Positions 4,598 through 7,272 of a stretch of 7,272 nt of DNA are shown piece by piece. The position numbers and the translations under genes are program-made. The DNA lies in NCBI GenBank assembly GCA_022710025.1, contig JAKLHS010000031.1, forward strand, positions 1 to 7,272, read 5' to 3'. Positions within the stretch are counted from its first letter, which is position 1. Each line of letters begins with the position of its first letter. A model generated the notes under the pieces. It had not been told where the DNA came from, did no database searches, and saw only the letters and a list, made by a program, of their open reading frames with translations. The DNA is from Caldisericota bacterium. Lineage in GTDB: Bacteria; Caldisericota; Caldisericia; Cryosericales; Cryosericaceae.

Positions 4598-6898
4598 ATG
4601 ACAGAGCATGAACTGCAGTTCCTCCTCGGTCAGCTGACTGCTTCCCGGGAATATGACCACCAGATCGCGGGGCGTATCGAATTCCGTGAGCACGAAGCAT
4701 CACTGACGCCGTTTCCTTCCGACCTCGACCCCGATCTTGTCCTGGATCTTTCCGATAAGGGGATCACTCAGCTATACGCATTCCAGCGAGCGTGCTATGA
4801 CGTCGCCTGCGACGGCCGTAACGTTACCGTCGTCAGTCCTACGGCAAGCGGCAAGAGTCTTGCTTTTCAACTGCCGCTTCTCAACCATCTCCTGAAGCAC
4901 GCAAGCGCCACAGCCCTCCTTCTCTACCCCACAAAGGCCCTTATCGAGGATCAGCGCATGAAGCTGAAGCAGATGGAGCGGTGTGTGAAACGTGTCAACA
5001 CGGCTGTCTACGATGGTGACACGGATCCGGATACCAGACGGCAGCTCAGAAAGTATGGACGTCTCCTTCTCTCGAACCCGGATACGCTCCACTTTAGCAT
5101 GCTTCCCCATCACCAGGATTGGTCCAGGTTCCTGCGCGGCCTCGCGTATGTCGTTGTCGATGAAGGCCACTACTACCACGGTGTTCTCGGTTCCCACATG
5201 GCGCTGCTCCTGCGTCGCCTGAGGCGTCTTGCCAACTTCTATGGCGCCTATCCAGTTTTCATCGTGGCATCGGCCACGATCGACGACCCGGGACCGTTCG
5301 CATCCCGGCTGACAGGGGAATTGGTGCATCCGGTCGAGCCGGGCGGAGCACCAGAAGGCCGGCGCACGCTCCTGCTCTTTAATCCGAAGATCGTAGACAA
5401 AGAGAACAATATCCGCAGAAGCGTGATGAAGGAGACCCTGTGGCTCTTCCGGCGCATCGTCGAGGAGGATATCCGTACGATCGTCTTCACGAAGTCACGC
5501 CGGGAAGCCGAGCTTCTCTACAAGTACATCCGGGATGCCGATACGGGCGGAGAACACCGTCTCGACAAACGTGTCTCCACCTATCGAGCGGGATACCTTC
5601 CCGCGGTGCGACGCGACATCGAACACCGTCTTGCTTCGGGTGAACTGACGGGTGTCGTGGCAACGAACGCGCTGGAGTTGGGCATCGATATCGGACACCT
5701 TGATGTATCCATCACTGCCGGCTATCCAGGTTCCATTACGAGCCTTTTTCAGCAGATGGGGAGAGCCGGTCGCGAGCGCGATCATTCACTGGCAATCTTC
5801 GTCGCATCTTCCAATCCCCTGGACCAATATGTTGTGCAGACGCCGGATTTCATCTCCTCGCACCGCTTTGGAACGCCCTCCATCAACCCCGACAACGAAT
5901 ACGTGGTGCGTGCTCACCTTCGGTGCGCAGCTGATGAGCTGCCCCTGCGAGAGGAGATAGACCGCGAGTATTTCGGCCCCATGTATGCCCCGCTGGTCAC
6001 CAATCTGGCGGGCGAGAAAAAGTTGAGGGCACGCGGCCCCCTCATGGTCTCCACCGAGACCTACCCACACCGGTTCGTCAGCCTGCGTACCCTGTCTGAT
6101 AAGCGGTATCGCGTCATCGACGAGGCAAACGGGCAGGTGCTCGAGGAAGCGGATGCGTACAAGGTGATCGAGGAGTTTTACCCGGGAGCAGTCTTCCTGC
6201 ATCAGGGCGACTCCTACCTTGTCACCGGCAACGACCATGAGCAGCAGGTCGTGCATGCAACCCCAGCAACACAGAATTACTACACCGACGCTATCATCCG
6301 CAGTGACGTGACAATCCAGGAAGAGCGGCGCTGCAAAAGCTACGGCGACGCCAGGCTGGCGTTCGGCAAGGTTCTGGTGTCAGAGCAGACCGTCGGATTC
6401 ATCAAGAAGAGTTTCCATGTGGAGACGGAGATCGGTCGCGAGTATGGCGAGACACCCGAGATGAGCTACGACACGATGGCGTTCTGGGTCACGGTGCCCG
6501 ATCCGGTTCTGGAGCGCCTCAAAAACGGCGGATACGACATCGCCGGAAGCCTCCATGCGGCAGAACATCTTCTCATAGCGTTGATGCCCATCGTTGTTTT
6601 GTGCGATCCGAGAGATCTGGGGGGACTCTCCACTATCCTTCATCGCGATACGATGAAACCGACGATCTTCGTGTACGATGGCCATATCGGAGGCGTTGGA
6701 CTTGCGGAAACGGCGTATGATCATTTCCGTCGAGTCGTGCAGCTGTCGCTTGACCGCGTGAGCACCTGTCCATGCAGGGATGGTTGCCCGAGTTGCGTCT
6801 ATTCGCCAAAATGTGGAAACAACAATAAACCACTGGACAAGCATGGTGCGCAAGTCCTGCTTGGAGAGCTGTTGGAATGTCTCGGCCGATCGGAGTGA
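4598..6898 (+). CDS. DEAD/DEAH-box superfamily 2 DNA helicase with C-terminal zinc module (MrfA/YprA-Hrq1 family)
   Basis: The 766-aa protein shows every SF2 helicase motif in order: a Q-motif-like LYAFQ (59-63), Walker A SPTASGKS (80-87), Walker B DEGH (188-191), SAT (225-227), motif IV VFTKSR (296-301), motif V TNALELGIDIG (356-366) and motif VI QQMGRAGR (385-392). The C-terminal third carries the DUF1998/MZB zinc module, C-x-C-x3-C-x2-C at C724, C726, C730, C733, then SPKCGNNNKPLDKHGA. This matches the Bacillus subtilis MrfA (YprA) family, related to eukaryotic Hrq1/RecQ4. MrfA is a 3'-5' DNA helicase that works with the nuclease MrfB in repair of mitomycin C damage. Length is close to B. 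subtilis MrfA (about 750 aa). No nuclease gene is visible here, so the repair role is inferred from family. The ATG at 4598 is the first possible start, since a TGA lies in frame at 4583. It has no clear SD and lies only 30 nt after the preceding terminator's T-run. I also see no convincing promoter of its own. Confidence 0.93.
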   Translation: MTEHELQFLLGQLTASREYDHQIAGRIEFREHEASLTPFPSDLDPDLVLDLSDKGITQLYAFQRACYDVACDGRNVTVVSPTASGKSLAFQLPLLNHLLKHASATALLLYPTKALIEDQRMKLKQMERCVKRVNTAVYDGDTDPDTRRQLRKYGRLLLSNPDTLHFSMLPHHQDWSRFLRGLAYVVVDEGHYYHGVLGSHMALLLRRLRRLANFYGAYPVFIVASATIDDPGPFASRLTGELVHPVEPGGAPEGRRTLLLFNPKIVDKENNIRRSVMKETLWLFRRIVEEDIRTIVFTKSRREAELLYKYIRDADTGGEHRLDKRVSTYRAGYLPAVRRDIEHRLASGELTGVVATNALELGIDIGHLDVSITAGYPGSITSLFQQMGRAGRERDHSLAIFVASSNPLDQYVVQTPDFISSHRFGTPSINPDNEYVVRAHLRCAADELPLREEIDREYFGPMYAPLVTNLAGEKKLRARGPLMVSTETYPHRFVSLRTLSDKRYRVIDEANGQVLEEADAYKVIEEFYPGAVFLHQGDSYLVTGNDHEQQVVHATPATQNYYTDAIIRSDVTIQEERRCKSYGDARLAFGKVLVSEQTVGFIKKSFHVETEIGREYGETPEMSYDTMAFWVTVPDPVLERLKNGGYDIAGSLHAAEHLLIALMPIVVLCDPRDLGGLSTILHRDTMKPTIFVYDGHIGGVGLAETAYDHFRRVVQLSLDRVSTCPCRDGCPSCVYSPKCGNNNKPLDKHGAQVLLGELLECLGRSE

Positions 6899-6911
6899 TG
6901 CTCCCATGGCC

Positions 6912-6939
6912 AAAAATGCCGGTGCAACCCTAGGCCGGC
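6912..6939 (-). terminator. Possible weak intrinsic terminator at the end of the HIT gene
   Basis: On the minus strand GCCGG (6939-6935) can pair with CCGGC (6922-6918) across a 12-nt loop that contains the TAG stop, followed by A and five T (6916-6912). The stem is only 5 bp and the loop is long, so this is weak. It would stop transcription from running antisense into the helicase. Confidence 0.3.
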
Positions 6940-7272
6940 GTACCATGTTCGAAACCGATGTGCGCTCCGGCTATCAAGTGAATGTGCAGATGGGGGACCG
7001 TCTGGCCCGCGTCCGATCCAGAGTTGATGATGACGCGGTAGCCTGACTCAAGCCCATACCTCGCCGCGACAAGCCGGATGACTTCAAAAATGTGGGCGAC
7101 AAGCACATCATCCTCTTCCGTCAGCGCGTCGATACGCGTGATATGTTTGCGCGGAATGACCAGCAGGTGAACGGGGGCTTTCGGAAACCGATCCCGGATG
7201 ATGAAGAGAAGGTCGTCTTCGTAGAGGAACTCCGCCGGTGCCTCATGCCGGCCGATCCTGCAAAAGATGCAG
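6930..7272 (-). CDS. HIT (histidine triad) family nucleotide-binding protein, 5' end cut by window edge
   Basis: Reading the minus strand from 7271 leftward gives 113 residues and a TAG at 6932-6930. It opens with CIFC (a C-x-x-C zinc-binding pair) directly followed by RIG, then FLYEDDLLFIIRD, PVHLLVIPRKHI and a run of helix. It ends in GQTVPHLHIHLIAG with the histidine triad H94-x-H96-x-H98 (numbering from the first visible Cys); H96 is the expected nucleophile. HIT/HINT proteins are small cytosolic dimers that hydrolyse nucleoside phosphoramidates or dinucleoside polyphosphates. Family members are about 110-115 aa and normally start only a few residues before CIFC, so almost the entire protein is present and only the start codon is outside. 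It is convergent with the helicase, with 31 bp between the two stops. The exact substrate cannot be told. Confidence 0.95.
   Translation of the reverse strand, partial: CIFCRIGRHEAPAEFLYEDDLLFIIRDRFPKAPVHLLVIPRKHITRIDALTEEDDVLVAHIFEVIRLVAARYGLESGYRVIINSGSDAGQTVPHLHIHLIAGAHIGFEHGTPA

Noticed and set aside
3280..4693. Two long minus-strand open frames (355 and 352 codons) over the end of rpsB, the intergenic region and the Roadblock and coiled-coil genes
   Set aside because: Their translations are low-complexity (Arg/Ser/Pro/Leu-rich) with no recognisable domain. They run antisense to well-supported genes with good SDs, and one overlaps rpsB and its promoter. In GC-rich DNA such antisense frames are common.
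6780..7046. Plus-strand open frame of 88 codons over the end of the helicase and the HIT gene
   Set aside because: It overlaps the conserved cysteine module in another frame and runs antisense to the HIT gene, whose histidine triad is unmistakable.
1..7272. CRISPR array, insertion sequence, tRNA or tandem repeat
   Set aside because: No repeated spacers, inverted-repeat-flanked transposase, cloverleaf-like sequence or direct repeat array was found on reading both strands.

Overview
This is a bacterial chromosomal window of about 57% GC (by eye), fully coding-dense. It suggests a free-living bacterium whose phylum I cannot fix. The clues are a canonical rpsB-tsf-pyrH-frr-uppS cluster, a short-form EF-Ts, Shine-Dalgarno (SD) sites of the AGGAGG type, sigma70-type promoters, and accessory genes (a Roadblock/LC7 protein and a MrfA/Hrq1-type helicase) seen in many Gram-positive-like, thermophilic and candidate-phylum lineages. 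There are no insertion sequences, CRISPR arrays, tRNAs or rRNAs.

Positions 1-3431 (minus strand) hold one tightly packed operon, read right to left: rpsB (ribosomal protein S2), tsf (EF-Ts), pyrH (UMP kinase), frr (ribosome recycling factor), uppS (undecaprenyl diphosphate synthase), then the first codons of a further gene running off the left edge, which by family context is probably cdsA. Genes overlap or abut (TAATG, TAGATG, ATGA), which indicates translational coupling. The operon links translation factors to pyrimidine nucleotide supply and cell-envelope lipid carrier synthesis.

Positions 3432-3748 are a divergent promoter region. A very good sigma70 promoter with an extended -10 reads left into a roughly 95-nt, foldable rpsB leader. 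A second good promoter reads right into the plus-strand genes.

Positions 3749-4510 (plus strand) hold a Roadblock/LC7-domain protein (111 aa) and a small lysine/glutamate-rich helical protein (97 aa), closed by a textbook 12-bp intrinsic terminator. Positions 4598-6898 (plus) hold a 766-aa superfamily 2 helicase with a C-terminal four-cysteine zinc module, of the MrfA (YprA)/Hrq1 family linked to DNA repair. Positions 6930-7272 (minus) are a nearly complete HIT (histidine triad) protein gene convergent with the helicase, lacking only its first codons.

I see no clearly new system. The items most worth a second look are the structured rpsB leader, the orphan Roadblock gene, the missing canonical uppS start, and the helicase that begins just after a terminator without a good SD.
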